A stretch of 64,000 bases of DNA from Candidatus Poribacteria bacterium (GCA_022821065.1 JAJEEK010000090.1:62001-126000), one strand, 5' to 3'. Counted from the first letter of the stretch, positions 1 to 8,569 are shown. Made by a program: numbers and translations. Notes: a model not told the origin generated them from the letters alone.

Positions 1-482
1 CCCCAATCTGGGAATTGCGCATTTAGGGCATGCGATTCTGCTGTTACTGTATAACCCAACGGCTCGAAAAGTCGCCGCAATAAGATTTCTCCGCCGCGAC
101 AAGGCAGGATAGATAATTCTACCTTTAAAGGGATCTCGGTTTCTGCGAGTTGTGGACGGTCCTTGCACTTGCCAGATAATGCGCTGCTAAACACCCGTGC
201 GATTGCGACGCTCAAAAACGACGAGGCAACGTAAGGACGGTCGCTGACGTACTGTGCGAGCGCGAAATTTTCCTCAAATTGACCGTGAGGACGGCGGACA
301 AGTCCAACCGGGTCAACATCAAGCAGCAGGGCTGCTGTGCATGTTTCGCCCCGCGCTTCTGGATAAAAGACGTGCGCTTGACCGAAGGAGAGCCCAAAGG
401 ATTGTATTCGCGCGGGGTGTTTATGTAACAGATAACCGAGGTCTGTTGCTGGAGCATACGTGGTTGATATTTTCAATAGCAT
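1..482 (-). CDS. hen1: Hen1 3'-terminal RNA ribose 2'-O-methyltransferase, N-terminal part (cut by window edge)
   Basis: About 160 codons are open from ATG 482 to the left edge with no stop. The protein begins MLLKISTTYAPATDLGYLLH and carries blocks I recognise from the N-terminal domain of bacterial Hen1: LLHKHPARIQSF, HVFYPEA, ALLLDVDPVGLVRR, NFALAQYVSDRPYVASSFLS, LPCRGGEILLRRLFEPLGY and FPDWG. Bacterial Hen1 adds a 2'-O-methyl group to the 3' end of cleaved RNA before the partner Pnkp ligates it, protecting the repaired tRNA. The N-terminal domain stimulates ligation and the methyltransferase domain should lie left of the window. A perfect promoter (-35 at 592-597, -10 at 569-574) sits upstream. 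The ends of the protein and the presence of Pnkp cannot be judged here. Confidence 0.85.
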   Translation of the reverse strand, partial: MLLKISTTYAPATDLGYLLHKHPARIQSFGLSFGQAHVFYPEARGETCTAALLLDVDPVGLVRRPHGQFEENFALAQYVSDRPYVASSFLSVAIARVFSSALSGKCKDRPQLAETEIPLKVELSILPCRGGEILLRRLFEPLGYTVTAESHALNAQFPDW

Positions 483-568
483 AGGAATTTGAAAAGAAAA
501 ATGGCTATTAGCAGTCAGCCATCAGCGGTCAGGAAACCAAAAGTCTAACTTATTTTTCGTATAGTATA

Positions 569-597
569 ATTATACTGTGTTTTCGCGTGGGTGTCAA
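569..597 (-). promoter_or_regulatory. Sigma-70 promoter for hen1
   Basis: Read on the minus strand, TTGACA (592-597), a 17-base spacer and TATAAT (569-574). The predicted start of transcription is about 80 bases before the hen1 ATG. The -10 lies inside the perfect palindrome AGTATAATTATACT, so it also offers a -10 to the plus strand. Confidence 0.75.
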
Positions 598-627
598 GTC
601 CTTTTTCGTGAAGTAAATGTGGCAAAT

Positions 628-656
628 TTGTTTTATCTCTGAAAAAGCGGTATAAT
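628..656 (+). promoter_or_regulatory. Sigma-70 promoter upstream of the TrpD-like gene
   Basis: TTGTTT (628-633), a 17-base spacer and TATAAT (651-656). It is the only good promoter before the gene at 859. Transcription from it would run through the MITE copy at 707-829, placing that element in the 5' leader. Confidence 0.6.
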
Positions 657-706
657 AGAATCGGTCTGTATCTCATAGCGTGCCTTGCCACAGGGCATAA
701 TTAAAA

Positions 707-829
707 TAGGACTTACGCAAATTTGACTGTAGCCCGTTCTGTGAGATAAGATTCTTTGGTAAACACAGCGTTCTGGGGAAACCCAAACTAACAGTTTATG
801 CTACAAAAGAGGAGCATGCGTAAGTCCTA
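707..829. mobile_element. MITE copy 1 (YAGGACTTACGCA family)
   Basis: Terminal inverted repeats TAGGACTTACGCA and TGCGTAAGTCCTA. A 5-bp direct duplication TAAAA flanks it at 702-706 and 830-834. The interior holds a TTCTGTGAGATAAGAT segment and a small hairpin (CAAACTAACAGTTTATG). It has no reading frame of its own and is closest to copies 2 and 5. Confidence 0.85.
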
Positions 830-858
830 TAAAACTATTTTCGGAGGACATGATAAAA

Positions 859-2355
859 ATGGCAGATTTTGATTCTCTTTCATACACACCGGCATATTCG
901 GGTCCGAACGCTGACGTGCTGGAGGCACAGGCGCGCGTTTGCACGGGTCCACATCAGACGCGCCCGTTGGGTGTGAATCCCTCGGATTTCCCGCAACCGG
1001 AGCTGATTCTTGAAATACTCCTAAAATCTGCAACTGGGGAATTGCCAGCCTCAGATGCTGCATCGGTGGCACAAATGGGTGCGTTCTTCGCGGCGATGAC
1101 ACTCCGTGCGTATTTTCCAGAAGCGACACAGTGGAGTCTGGCAGAGAAAGCGGCGTTTGACAAATACCGTTCGGCACTCATGGCACGACTGCCGCCGGAA
1201 GTTTTGTATCTCATAGAGCCAGAACGTGGTTATGTCCCGGCAAACCCGACTGAGGCGGTTGTCGTCAACGCGCTGGAAAAGATTTTACGGGCAAAGCATC
1301 TCAGTTACACCGAGACCCGCGAGATGTGTGAGGCGATTCTGAGTGATGCTGTCAGTCCTGCGCTCAAAGGTGCAGCACTCATCGGACAACGGATGAACCG
1401 TGAGACATACCAAGAAGTGAAGGGTTATCTTGATGCGTTTTATGGACCGGAAGCGGTTCAGCTGATCGATGTGCCGACGTTAACACATTTTGGGCAGCCT
1501 TATGACGGTGCGACGCGCTATTTTCGTCCGACGCTGTTTGTTGCGGCGGTGCGCGCTGCGCTGGGTGAGGCATCGCTTCTTCATAGCGTAGACGCAATGC
1601 CGCCGAAGAACGGTGTGACAGAGGAGAACATCTTAAAAGCACTCGGTGCGAACACACAATTATCACTTACACAGACGGCTTCCATGATTATGGATGCTTC
1701 GGTCGGATTTGGGTATATCAGTCAACGTGAATATTGTCGTGCTGCCTACGATTTGCGGGAATTACGGGTGCATATCATGAAACGTCCGCCTTGGGCAGCG
1801 ACGGAGAAGGCGCAGCAGTTCTTCTCGGCCCGTGAGACGAACTACATGGTGCTTGGATATTACCATATCGGTTATGAGAAACCGCTTCTGCAATTAGCAT
1901 GGGAACGTGGTGTTGATGCCGCGGTTGCTATTAAGGGCGAGGAAGGCACAAGTCATTATGCGCTCCGTCTTGGGAAGCCGTCCACAAGCGACAGGATGGC
2001 GGTCAACTATTCGCAAGGTTTTCGTCGTGTAGATGGTACGCGCGAAGACTTCGCATTGGATATAGACCCGAAGGCTTACGGGTTCGACTATGTGCACAGT
2101 CCACGTCCAGAGGCTGTAAGCGCAGAGGCGTATGCGGAATTAGGTGTGGCGGCGCTATCAGGTGAAAAGGGACCTATCTACGACAGGATTCTATTGAACA
2201 CGGCGATGGTGGACTACCTGTTGGGGATCTGTCCGGAACCTGTGGAAGCGTTTGCGCGGACGCGGGCGGTGATGGACAACGGCAGTGCGTTGGCGCATTT
2301 GCGGACGTACATAGCCGTCAGCAATCGGAAACCATCAGCAATCAGCAGTCGGTAA
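859..2355 (+). CDS. Anthranilate phosphoribosyltransferase-like (TrpD-fold) protein
   Basis: A 498-residue protein. Its body resembles the glycosyltransferase-3/TrpD fold: an N-terminal helical part, a segment around residue 211 (FGQPYDGATRY) where TrpD has its glycine-rich phosphate loop, and an IKGEEG segment near 358 where TrpD has VxGxxG. The canonical GTGGD loop is not present, so true anthranilate transferase activity is doubtful; it is more like the YbiB/TrpD2 group of uncertain, possibly nucleic-acid-binding, role. ATG 859 is preferred over ATG 850 because GGAGG at 843-847 is only two bases from the latter. The last ~12 codons are made of the TCAGC/ATCAGC intergenic repeat, suggesting the original stop was lost. 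No trp genes are nearby. Confidence 0.65.
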   Translation: MADFDSLSYTPAYSGPNADVLEAQARVCTGPHQTRPLGVNPSDFPQPELILEILLKSATGELPASDAASVAQMGAFFAAMTLRAYFPEATQWSLAEKAAFDKYRSALMARLPPEVLYLIEPERGYVPANPTEAVVVNALEKILRAKHLSYTETREMCEAILSDAVSPALKGAALIGQRMNRETYQEVKGYLDAFYGPEAVQLIDVPTLTHFGQPYDGATRYFRPTLFVAAVRAALGEASLLHSVDAMPPKNGVTEENILKALGANTQLSLTQTASMIMDASVGFGYISQREYCRAAYDLRELRVHIMKRPPWAATEKAQQFFSARETNYMVLGYYHIGYEKPLLQLAWERGVDAAVAIKGEEGTSHYALRLGKPSTSDRMAVNYSQGFRRVDGTREDFALDIDPKAYGFDYVHSPRPEAVSAEAYAELGVAALSGEKGPIYDRILLNTAMVDYLLGICPEPVEAFARTRAVMDNGSALAHLRTYIAVSNRKPSAISSR

Positions 2356-2357
2356 AA
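2316..2357. repeat. TCAGC/ATCAGC-type intergenic repeat, read into the end of a gene
   Basis: Tandem-like words (gtcagcaatcgg, accatcagcaatcagcagtcgg) of a family also seen at about 515-540, 6076-6117, 13206-13240, 16020-16055, 16796-16826 and 36536-36555. This copy supplies the C-terminal codons and the stop of the TrpD-like gene. Confidence 0.6.
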
Positions 2358-2365
2358 GAAGTAGG

Positions 2366-3499
2366 TTAGATGTAGCCTGTTGAACCGTCAGGACGGATTG
2401 GACAGGTGCGTTGCCAGTGGATGTATTCGTTATCTGTAATCGCTTCTTCGTTCACTTCTACACCTAAGCCGGGGTGGTCGCGCAATTCCAGGTAGCCATC
2501 TTTCGGCAAATACGGTTCCTCTATCCATTCGGCACCCGTCGGTAAGAGATATTCAAGTATCTTGAAATTCGGGGTTGCGGCGGCGAAATGGACGTTGACA
2601 GCTGTTGCGAGCGGTCCCATCGGGTTGTGAGGTGCGACGCTGACGTAGTGTGCTTCGGCAATCGCGGCGATCTTGCGCATTTCTAACAGTCCGCCACAGA
2701 CACAAACATCGGGTTGAATGATGTCGGCCCCTTGTCTGGCGATGATGTCCAAAAACTCGAAGCGTGTGTAGAGGCATTCGCCGGTTGCGAGTGGTACTTG
2801 CATCTGGGAACGGAGGCGCGTCCATGCCGGGATATGTTCGGGACGGAGCGGTTCCTCGTAGAAATAGGGATCGTAGGGTGCGAGTGCGTTGGCGAGTTGG
2901 AGTGCGCGAATCGGTTCAAAGATTTTGGCGTGCGGGTCGAAAGCGAACTCCCAATCGTCGGGTGTATTCTTCCGAAGCTGCTCAAAATAGGTCGCCGCTG
3001 CGTGGCAGACGCGTCCCCACCGACTTGCGTCGGGGTCGAGCTGGTAAGGACTGGTCTTGAAAGCGGTAAATCCCCACTCTTCGTGGAGTTCGCGTGCCTG
3101 ATCGGCGGCTTCAATACCATCTCTTCCGCCGATGCCGCGATAAACGCGAACCCGGTCGCGGGCATGTCCACCGAGGAGCATGTAGACCGGTAACCCCGCT
3201 GCCTTCCCGCTGATATCCCAGAGTGCATGATCCACAGCAGAGATGACGGCAAGTCCGGCACCGCCGGGTGGGAACCGGAACTGCTGATGCAGTTTCATCA
3301 TTATATACTCAATCCGTCTCGGATCGTCGCCTTGAATCATCTCAAAGATGTAATCGGCGATCGGTTCAACGGAGAGATCGGGTCCCGTGGAGTATGCCTC
3401 ACCCCATCCGTAGAGTCCTTCGTCCGTTTCGACTTTGATGAGGCCTCGGGGTCGGTTGCCGAAGCGTGCGATGAAGGTCTTAATCGCGATGATCTTCAT
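2366..3499 (-). CDS. Enolase-superfamily sugar-acid dehydratase (mandelate racemase/galactonate dehydratase type)
   Basis: 377 residues, the usual length for the family. The N-terminal capping domain (residues 1-125) is followed by the barrel. The three Mg ligands are visible as the D of FDPHAK (about 187), the E of YEEP (about 214) and the E of TGECLY (about 240). A likely catalytic His lies in VAPHNPMGP (about 290). This set matches the D-galactonate/mannonate dehydratase group that removes water from aldonic acids to give 2-keto-3-deoxy sugar acids; the exact substrate cannot be read from sequence. The C-terminal LGVEVNE is shared with the second family member at 19065-20336. AAAGG lies about ten bases before the ATG. 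Confidence 0.85.
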   Translation of the reverse strand: MKIIAIKTFIARFGNRPRGLIKVETDEGLYGWGEAYSTGPDLSVEPIADYIFEMIQGDDPRRIEYIMMKLHQQFRFPPGGAGLAVISAVDHALWDISGKAAGLPVYMLLGGHARDRVRVYRGIGGRDGIEAADQARELHEEWGFTAFKTSPYQLDPDASRWGRVCHAAATYFEQLRKNTPDDWEFAFDPHAKIFEPIRALQLANALAPYDPYFYEEPLRPEHIPAWTRLRSQMQVPLATGECLYTRFEFLDIIARQGADIIQPDVCVCGGLLEMRKIAAIAEAHYVSVAPHNPMGPLATAVNVHFAAATPNFKILEYLLPTGAEWIEEPYLPKDGYLELRDHPGLGVEVNEEAITDNEYIHWQRTCPIRPDGSTGYI

Positions 3500-3540
3500 A
3501 TTCTTAGCCTTTACTGAGGTGGAAGTATGACATATCTTGC

Positions 3541-4464
3541 CTATGACCTTTGCATATCTTGTGTGAAGGCTTCTAAACTTTGTGCTCGGTGTGCTGCGCG
3601 GAGCAACTCTTTTAGACGTTTCAAATCTTCAATGGTTTCAAGTCTCGGCTTTAAGGCTTGCACAGCTTCTGGCTGAAACTGGTCACTGAGGAGCGTCAGA
3701 ATTGAGTCAATGGTCCCCGTTCTTCGCCCGCGTTCGAGCCCGCGTTCGAGCCCGCGTTCGAGTCCGCGTTCGAGTCCGCGTTCTTCTGCTTCTTTCACAT
3801 ATTCTTGAAAAAAAGGAGATTCTTGCATAATACCCTCCGGTAAACGTTGTTCTATCAGTTGTCTATCGTGAATCAATCCTCCAAAGATCCCCAACGCCGC
3901 TAACAAGAGATTCATATCTTCTGAAGTTACACTTGAAACAGTTGTGGCATCAACGCATTTCTCCAACCATTGAACTGAGTTCATCTCGGGAGGCGGTTTC
4001 ATTAATGGTGTGAGTGGTAGCAAACCTGGTTCCTGCAACTCTAAAATTGATTCCCCATCTATCTCAATCAGTCGCACGACTCTATACTGGTGTCTATACT
4101 CACAACCATGCCTCCGATAAGCATAAAAACCCGGATCGTTTAGTCCTGCGCGAGGGTGCAAATAAAGAACACTGCAATAGACATTCAGTTGGTGTTCCCT
4201 GATAAGAAAACCGTTATAGCCTGCAAAGCGGAACGGCATCGGTTCGCGACTATCGTGAGTTTGTACCTCGTTGTGAAGAATAGCGATCTCGTCTGGAAAT
4301 TGCACCTTCAGCGTGCTATCGGTGTGGTGCGTTTTGAGCGTGATTTGCTCTGTTGCCAATTCCGCCAACACGATAAGGTTTGGATACTCCAGAATGTGTT
4401 CTGCAAAGGGCTTTGGATGACCCAGGGTCACAAATTTCGTAGCATTATCGTAGCGTTGTCTCAT
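3541..4464 (-). CDS. Rpn/PD-(D/E)XK family nuclease-like protein with GLER tandem repeat
   Basis: About 307 residues from ATG 4464. The N-terminal half looks like the PD-(D/E)XK core of Rpn-type recombination-promoting nucleases or transposase-like proteins: FPDEIAILHNEVQT (D then E-x-Q) followed by FRFAGYNGFL. A helical region follows, then (G-L-E-R) repeated four times as near-perfect 12-base units at about 3732-3780, then a C-terminal helical tail. A TTG at 4500 would give a longer protein but lies inside the -35 box of a good promoter, so it is rejected. The predicted transcription start falls at the ATG itself. Family assignment is by motif only. Confidence 0.6.
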   Translation of the reverse strand: MRQRYDNATKFVTLGHPKPFAEHILEYPNLIVLAELATEQITLKTHHTDSTLKVQFPDEIAILHNEVQTHDSREPMPFRFAGYNGFLIREHQLNVYCSVLYLHPRAGLNDPGFYAYRRHGCEYRHQYRVVRLIEIDGESILELQEPGLLPLTPLMKPPPEMNSVQWLEKCVDATTVSSVTSEDMNLLLAALGIFGGLIHDRQLIEQRLPEGIMQESPFFQEYVKEAEERGLERGLERGLERGLERGRRTGTIDSILTLLSDQFQPEAVQALKPRLETIEDLKRLKELLRAAHRAQSLEAFTQDMQRS

Positions 4465-4470
4465 AGAGGT

Positions 4471-4500
4471 AGTATACCACAATGTACCGAGTCCTGTCAA
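4471..4500 (-). promoter_or_regulatory. Sigma-70 promoter abutting the Rpn-like gene
   Basis: TTGACA (4495-4500), an 18-base spacer and TATACT (4471-4476) on the minus strand. The expected start of transcription is at about 4464, exactly the A of the chosen ATG, which would make the message leaderless. Confidence 0.65.
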
Positions 4501-4513
4501 CCGTTTTTAACGT

Positions 4514-6058
4514 TTACCATGCATCCGTCCGAAATGGTGAAGCGGGTAGTCCTTCCTTATTCACGAAATTGGGTTCGGCACTTTGATGCCATCCGAACCT
4601 AACAGCGACGGGGTTTTGAATAGCATCGCTGGAGACGACGACTGTGTCACCGTCAATTGTCGCGTTCGCTTCGACGAATTCCTTATCTTCACCGGCGATT
4701 TGGAACCATGTGAGGGGTTCGTTATCTCGCGAGGTTAGACCGCTGCCGACGTGCTCAAATGTGAGTCGAATAGTGCTTCCTTCGACCGCCATTGACTTGT
4801 AGAGTGGACCGGAATACGTCACATCATCTCTGCCGTAGTCCTTAGCGAGTGCCCACAGTGCCAATCGTCTACCGACATCCTGTTTGTTTCGGGGATGGAT
4901 GTCTCTGAGGTTTCCGATGTCTGTTGTTACAGCCATACCGGTATTTGGGACTGCCAACGTTGCGGTTTGTGCTTCCCAGATTTGGGGTAGGAAGAGTGGG
5001 TTCGCGTTGCGTCCGCCGTAATTGAAGGGGGCGAGTTGTACGAAATAGAACGAGAAATCGCCTTGTCCCCAGACCTCGCGCCACCCGTTGATGAGTGCTT
5101 TCATTTTCTCGTGATAGAGCATGCCTTCCCGGAGGTTGGATTCACCTTGATACCATAAGGCACCGCGTATAGCATAAGGGACAATTGGATGGACCATACT
5201 GTTGTAAAGTGCCGTTGGTCTCTGTTGGTGTGCTAACGGATGCGTATTGTCAGGCATCTGTGTCAGCTGCGCGTCGGTTTCTAAGGCTTTGCGATTTTCG
5301 GCTATCCAGTCTTCAATTGCCTTCATTTTTTCTCGGAGTTGCGCGCGATAGTTGGCTTGTATGTCTTCGACTTCCTTGTGTATAGACGTAAGCGCAGGGA
5401 CCCCAGCAAAACCTATAGGGGGTGTCCAGGGCTCGATGCGGGTGCCGCCCCACGAGGTGTTGATTAATCCGATTGGTACGTCAAGGTTCTTGTAGAGTTT
5501 TCGTCCGAAATAGTAGGCGACAGCGGAAAAGTTCGGAATTGTCTCAGGTGTAGTTTCGTACCAATCTGCCTCTACATCTTGCTGAAGTAGACCTGATGGT
5601 ACTCTTGGGATGTAGAACAGTCGGATCTTCGGATATATTGCTGCGGCGATTTCTGCCTCGTTGTCTTTTGAGGCATTCACCGACCATTGCATGTTCGACT
5701 GACCTGAGCAGACCCAGACTTCACCGAAAAGCACGTTTGTCAGTTCAAGGGTATTACTGCCTTTGATTCGGAGTGTATAGGGGCCACCGGCTGCCATCGC
5801 TGGAAGTTTGATCTGCCACTTGCCTTCTGCGTCGGCAATTGCGGTAGTTGTTGAAATCGGTTCGACACCTTCGGATTCTGTGCTGAGTATTACGGTAATT
5901 TCTTCGCCTGGTGATGCCCATCCCCAGATGGGTGCCTGCATGTTGCGTTGCAGCACCATGTTGTTCCCGATGACATGAGGCAATGTGACTTCGGAATGGA
6001 CGACGGTCTGTGGGAAAAATAGTAGGTAAACGGTGATAAATAGGATAAATCGTTTCAT
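4514..6058 (-). CDS. Secreted sialate O-acetylesterase (SASA family)
   Basis: 514 residues with a cleavable signal peptide (MKRFILFITVYLLFFPQTVV). It has the family's LPHVIGNNMVLQR start, a catalytic serine motif CSGQSNMQW near residue 119 and the GALWYQGESN block near 296-305. Such enzymes remove O-acetyl groups from sialic acid or acetylated plant and algal polysaccharides outside the cytoplasm. ATG 6058 is chosen because AAAGGAG lies eight bases upstream and the signal peptide starts there; ten more upstream codons are open but have no ribosome site. The gene stands alone, followed by the Rpn-like gene's promoter region. Confidence 0.85.
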   Translation of the reverse strand: MKRFILFITVYLLFFPQTVVHSEVTLPHVIGNNMVLQRNMQAPIWGWASPGEEITVILSTESEGVEPISTTTAIADAEGKWQIKLPAMAAGGPYTLRIKGSNTLELTNVLFGEVWVCSGQSNMQWSVNASKDNEAEIAAAIYPKIRLFYIPRVPSGLLQQDVEADWYETTPETIPNFSAVAYYFGRKLYKNLDVPIGLINTSWGGTRIEPWTPPIGFAGVPALTSIHKEVEDIQANYRAQLREKMKAIEDWIAENRKALETDAQLTQMPDNTHPLAHQQRPTALYNSMVHPIVPYAIRGALWYQGESNLREGMLYHEKMKALINGWREVWGQGDFSFYFVQLAPFNYGGRNANPLFLPQIWEAQTATLAVPNTGMAVTTDIGNLRDIHPRNKQDVGRRLALWALAKDYGRDDVTYSGPLYKSMAVEGSTIRLTFEHVGSGLTSRDNEPLTWFQIAGEDKEFVEANATIDGDTVVVSSDAIQNPVAVRFGWHQSAEPNFVNKEGLPASPFRTDAW

Positions 6059-6075
6059 ATCTTTGCTCCTTTGTA

Positions 6076-6117
6076 TGGCTGTCAGCAATCAGCAGTTGGC
6101 TATCGGCAGTCGGTGAA
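6076..6117. repeat. TCAGC/ATCAGC-type intergenic repeat
   Basis: A copy of the loose repeat family (gtcagcaatcagcagttggc, tatcggcagtcgg) between the esterase and recD2. It is followed by a short aactaacaactgcgtactgaaaac segment of the second repeat type. Confidence 0.55.
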
Positions 6118-6175
6118 AGAGTGTTCTATCCATTTTCTTTTTGATAACTAACAACTGCGTACTGAAAACTAATAT

Positions 6176-8569
6176 CTATTGAAGGCGTTCAGCGAGGTAG
6201 CTGTTGCGTTCCATTACCTGATTGTTACGGATACAGATTGCAAGTGCCTGTTTGGTGCCAACGATCACGACACGTTCTTTTGCCCGGGTGATGCCGGTAT
6301 AAAGAAGGTTCCGTTGCAGCATGAGATAGTGTTGCGTGTGCAAGGGGATAACAACAGCCGGATACTCACTTCCCTGCGCTTTATGGATCGTTGTGGCGTA
6401 CGCTAAGACGAGTTCTCCGAGGTCTGCTGTATCGTAAACGACCTGCTTATCAGGGTACTGAATATGAACTTTTTTGTCAAGTCGTTCGATGGCGACGACT
6501 CTACCGATGTCGCCGTTAAAGACATCGTAGTCGTAGTTGTTGCGGACTTGCATCACTTTATCACCGATGCGGAAACCGCCTGCGGTGATAGACTGGTTTT
6601 CGCGACTCTGTGCTTGGTTATGGGTGCCGGGTCCGATGCGTTTCTTTATGAACGGATGTGCTGCTGGCGTTGTGTTTGTCGGGTTGAGGACTTCTTGGAG
6701 CCGTTTGTTGAGGTTTTCGGTGCCGAGTACGCCACGCCGCATTGGACAGAGGAGTTGAATATCGTCTATCGGATGGTAATCATAGTGGCTCGGTAGCCGG
6801 TCAGCAATAATTGAACATATTAACTCGGTAATTTCTTCCGGGTCTTCCTGTTGGATAAAGAAAAAGTTTCGGTCTGTGTCGCCGGTGAGTTCTGGCGATT
6901 CGCCTTTGTTAATACGGTGTGCGTTCGTAACAATCATACTCTCTTTTGCTTGGCGGAATATCTCTGTGAGTTGAATGACGGGTATCTTCTGCGAGTCAAT
7001 GAGTGCCTTGAGGACATTACCGGCACCGACGGATGGGAGCTGATCAGTATCACCGATAAGGATGACGGTGGTGCTTGGTCGGATCGCCTGCATCAGTCGA
7101 TTCATGAGGACAAGGTCCACCATAGATGTTTCGTCAACGATGACGACATCGGTATCCAATGGGTTTTGGCGATTGCGTTTAAAGCTGTTGATATGCGGCG
7201 AGAATTCGAGGAGTCGATGGATGGTTTTCGCTTCACCGCCGGTTGTCTCGCTGAGTCGTTTTGCGGCGCGTCCGGTGGGTGCTGTTAGGGTGATATGTCT
7301 GCCTTGTGCCTCAAAGAGTCGGATCATCCCGACGGTGGTAGTTGTTTTACCGGTACCGGGTCCGCCGGTGAGGATCAATGCGCGCGTTGTCATTGCAGTC
7401 AGGATCGCCTCGCGTTGCTGGGGTGCGAACTGGATACGCATCTCGTCCTCTAATTCGGTAATGGCATCAGAGATGACGGATGATGCTTCACTGGTTCCCG
7501 GATGGTTGATGTTTTGTGCGTCGTCGGAAGCCAAGATTCTCAAAAACTGGTTTGCGACACCGAGTTCAGCAAAGTAAAAGGGGGCAAGGTAAATAGCGGA
7601 GTGGCTTTCGTCATTCGGCTCTCGGCTTTCAGAAAGAGGTGTCTGCTGCAAATCGGGGTTATCTTGCTCACGGCTAACAGAAACCGATGTTTGACTGCTA
7701 ATGTCGTATTCACCGCGTGGCTCGTCAATGCTAACCTGTCCGTTGGGATTCGATAATTCTGTGAAATTGGGATTGATGATTTCTTCTATTTCGACGAGAG
7801 TGTGGATACCTTGTTCAATTGCCTCTGGTTCCTGCTCAAGCATGGTTTGGCACGCCGCAATGAGTTCGGGGCGGTGTTGGAAGACGTGTCCTTCATCTGC
7901 CTTTTGGCTGAGCACGTATTTGATTCCGGCTTGTACGCGTTGCGGTGCGTCTTTGTCGATGCCGAGTTTTTGTGCGATCGTATCAGCGGTTACGAATCCG
8001 ATGCCGTAAATATCATCAGCGAGACGGTAGGGGTTTTCTGTAACGATTGCGATTGCGTCGTTCCCGTAGGTTTTGTAAATTTTTGCGGCGTGTGCTGTGC
8101 TGACATCGTGTGATTGTAGGAAAAGCATAACGTTCTTAATTTCGCGTTGCGCTTCCCAGGCCTCTTTGATGATTTCGACACGCTTGCGTCCGATCCCTGG
8201 AACACGTGTTAGTTTTTCGGGTTCATGCTCAATGACATCCATCGTATCCATCCCGAATTTACGGACGATGAGTGCTGCCGTCTTCGGACCGATGCCTTTA
8301 ATGAGTCCTGATCCGAGGTATTTCCGTAACCCGACGACGTTTGCGGGGAGCACGGTTTCATATTTCTCGATTTGGAATTGCCGGCCGTATTTGGCATTGT
8401 CTACCCATTCACCTTGTAGGAGTAGACTTTCGCCGGGGTTGACGGATGCCAAGTTTCCGACGACGGTGATGAGTTCAGCGTGGTCGCGCGCGGAGAGTCG
8501 TCCGACGGTATAGCCGGTGTCAGGGTTCTCATAGACGATGCGTTCAAGTATCCCTTGTAGCGTGTCCAT
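6176..8569 (-). CDS. recD2: RecD2-type ATP-dependent DNA helicase
   Basis: 797 residues. The N-terminal OB and helix-hairpin-helix region (GIGPKTAALIVRKFG, VPGIGRKRVEIIKE) is typical of RecD2/YrrC and absent from RecBCD RecD. Superfamily 1B motifs follow: Walker A GGPGTGKTTT near 402, Walker B VIVDETSMVD near 472, a GDTDQLPSVGAG motif, and a C-terminal TTIHKAQGSEYPAVV and YTGITRAKERVV. It unwinds DNA 5'-3' and acts in repair without RecB/RecC. A Ser/Glu/Gln-rich stretch at about residues 258-345 interrupts the usual order and makes the protein longer than typical members. It is probably co-transcribed with the Uma2 gene 30 bases upstream. Confidence 0.92.
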   Translation of the reverse strand: MDTLQGILERIVYENPDTGYTVGRLSARDHAELITVVGNLASVNPGESLLLQGEWVDNAKYGRQFQIEKYETVLPANVVGLRKYLGSGLIKGIGPKTAALIVRKFGMDTMDVIEHEPEKLTRVPGIGRKRVEIIKEAWEAQREIKNVMLFLQSHDVSTAHAAKIYKTYGNDAIAIVTENPYRLADDIYGIGFVTADTIAQKLGIDKDAPQRVQAGIKYVLSQKADEGHVFQHRPELIAACQTMLEQEPEAIEQGIHTLVEIEEIINPNFTELSNPNGQVSIDEPRGEYDISSQTSVSVSREQDNPDLQQTPLSESREPNDESHSAIYLAPFYFAELGVANQFLRILASDDAQNINHPGTSEASSVISDAITELEDEMRIQFAPQQREAILTAMTTRALILTGGPGTGKTTTTVGMIRLFEAQGRHITLTAPTGRAAKRLSETTGGEAKTIHRLLEFSPHINSFKRNRQNPLDTDVVIVDETSMVDLVLMNRLMQAIRPSTTVILIGDTDQLPSVGAGNVLKALIDSQKIPVIQLTEIFRQAKESMIVTNAHRINKGESPELTGDTDRNFFFIQQEDPEEITELICSIIADRLPSHYDYHPIDDIQLLCPMRRGVLGTENLNKRLQEVLNPTNTTPAAHPFIKKRIGPGTHNQAQSRENQSITAGGFRIGDKVMQVRNNYDYDVFNGDIGRVVAIERLDKKVHIQYPDKQVVYDTADLGELVLAYATTIHKAQGSEYPAVVIPLHTQHYLMLQRNLLYTGITRAKERVVIVGTKQALAICIRNNQVMERNSYLAERLQ

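Larger units (their letters stand above)
483..858. other. Divergent intergenic region between hen1 and the TrpD-like gene
   Basis: 376 bases holding both divergent promoters, a TCAGC-type intergenic repeat at about 515-540 and MITE copy 1 (707-829). No further gene is seen. Confidence 0.7.

Noticed and set aside
3732..3780. Regular short repeats that could suggest a CRISPR array
   Set aside because: The units are 12-base, contiguous without spacers and inside a reading frame (GLER repeats); the same holds for 30298-30345.
4465..4500. N-terminal extension of the Rpn-like gene from TTG 4500
   Set aside because: It overlaps the -35 box of the gene's own promoter and has no ribosome site.
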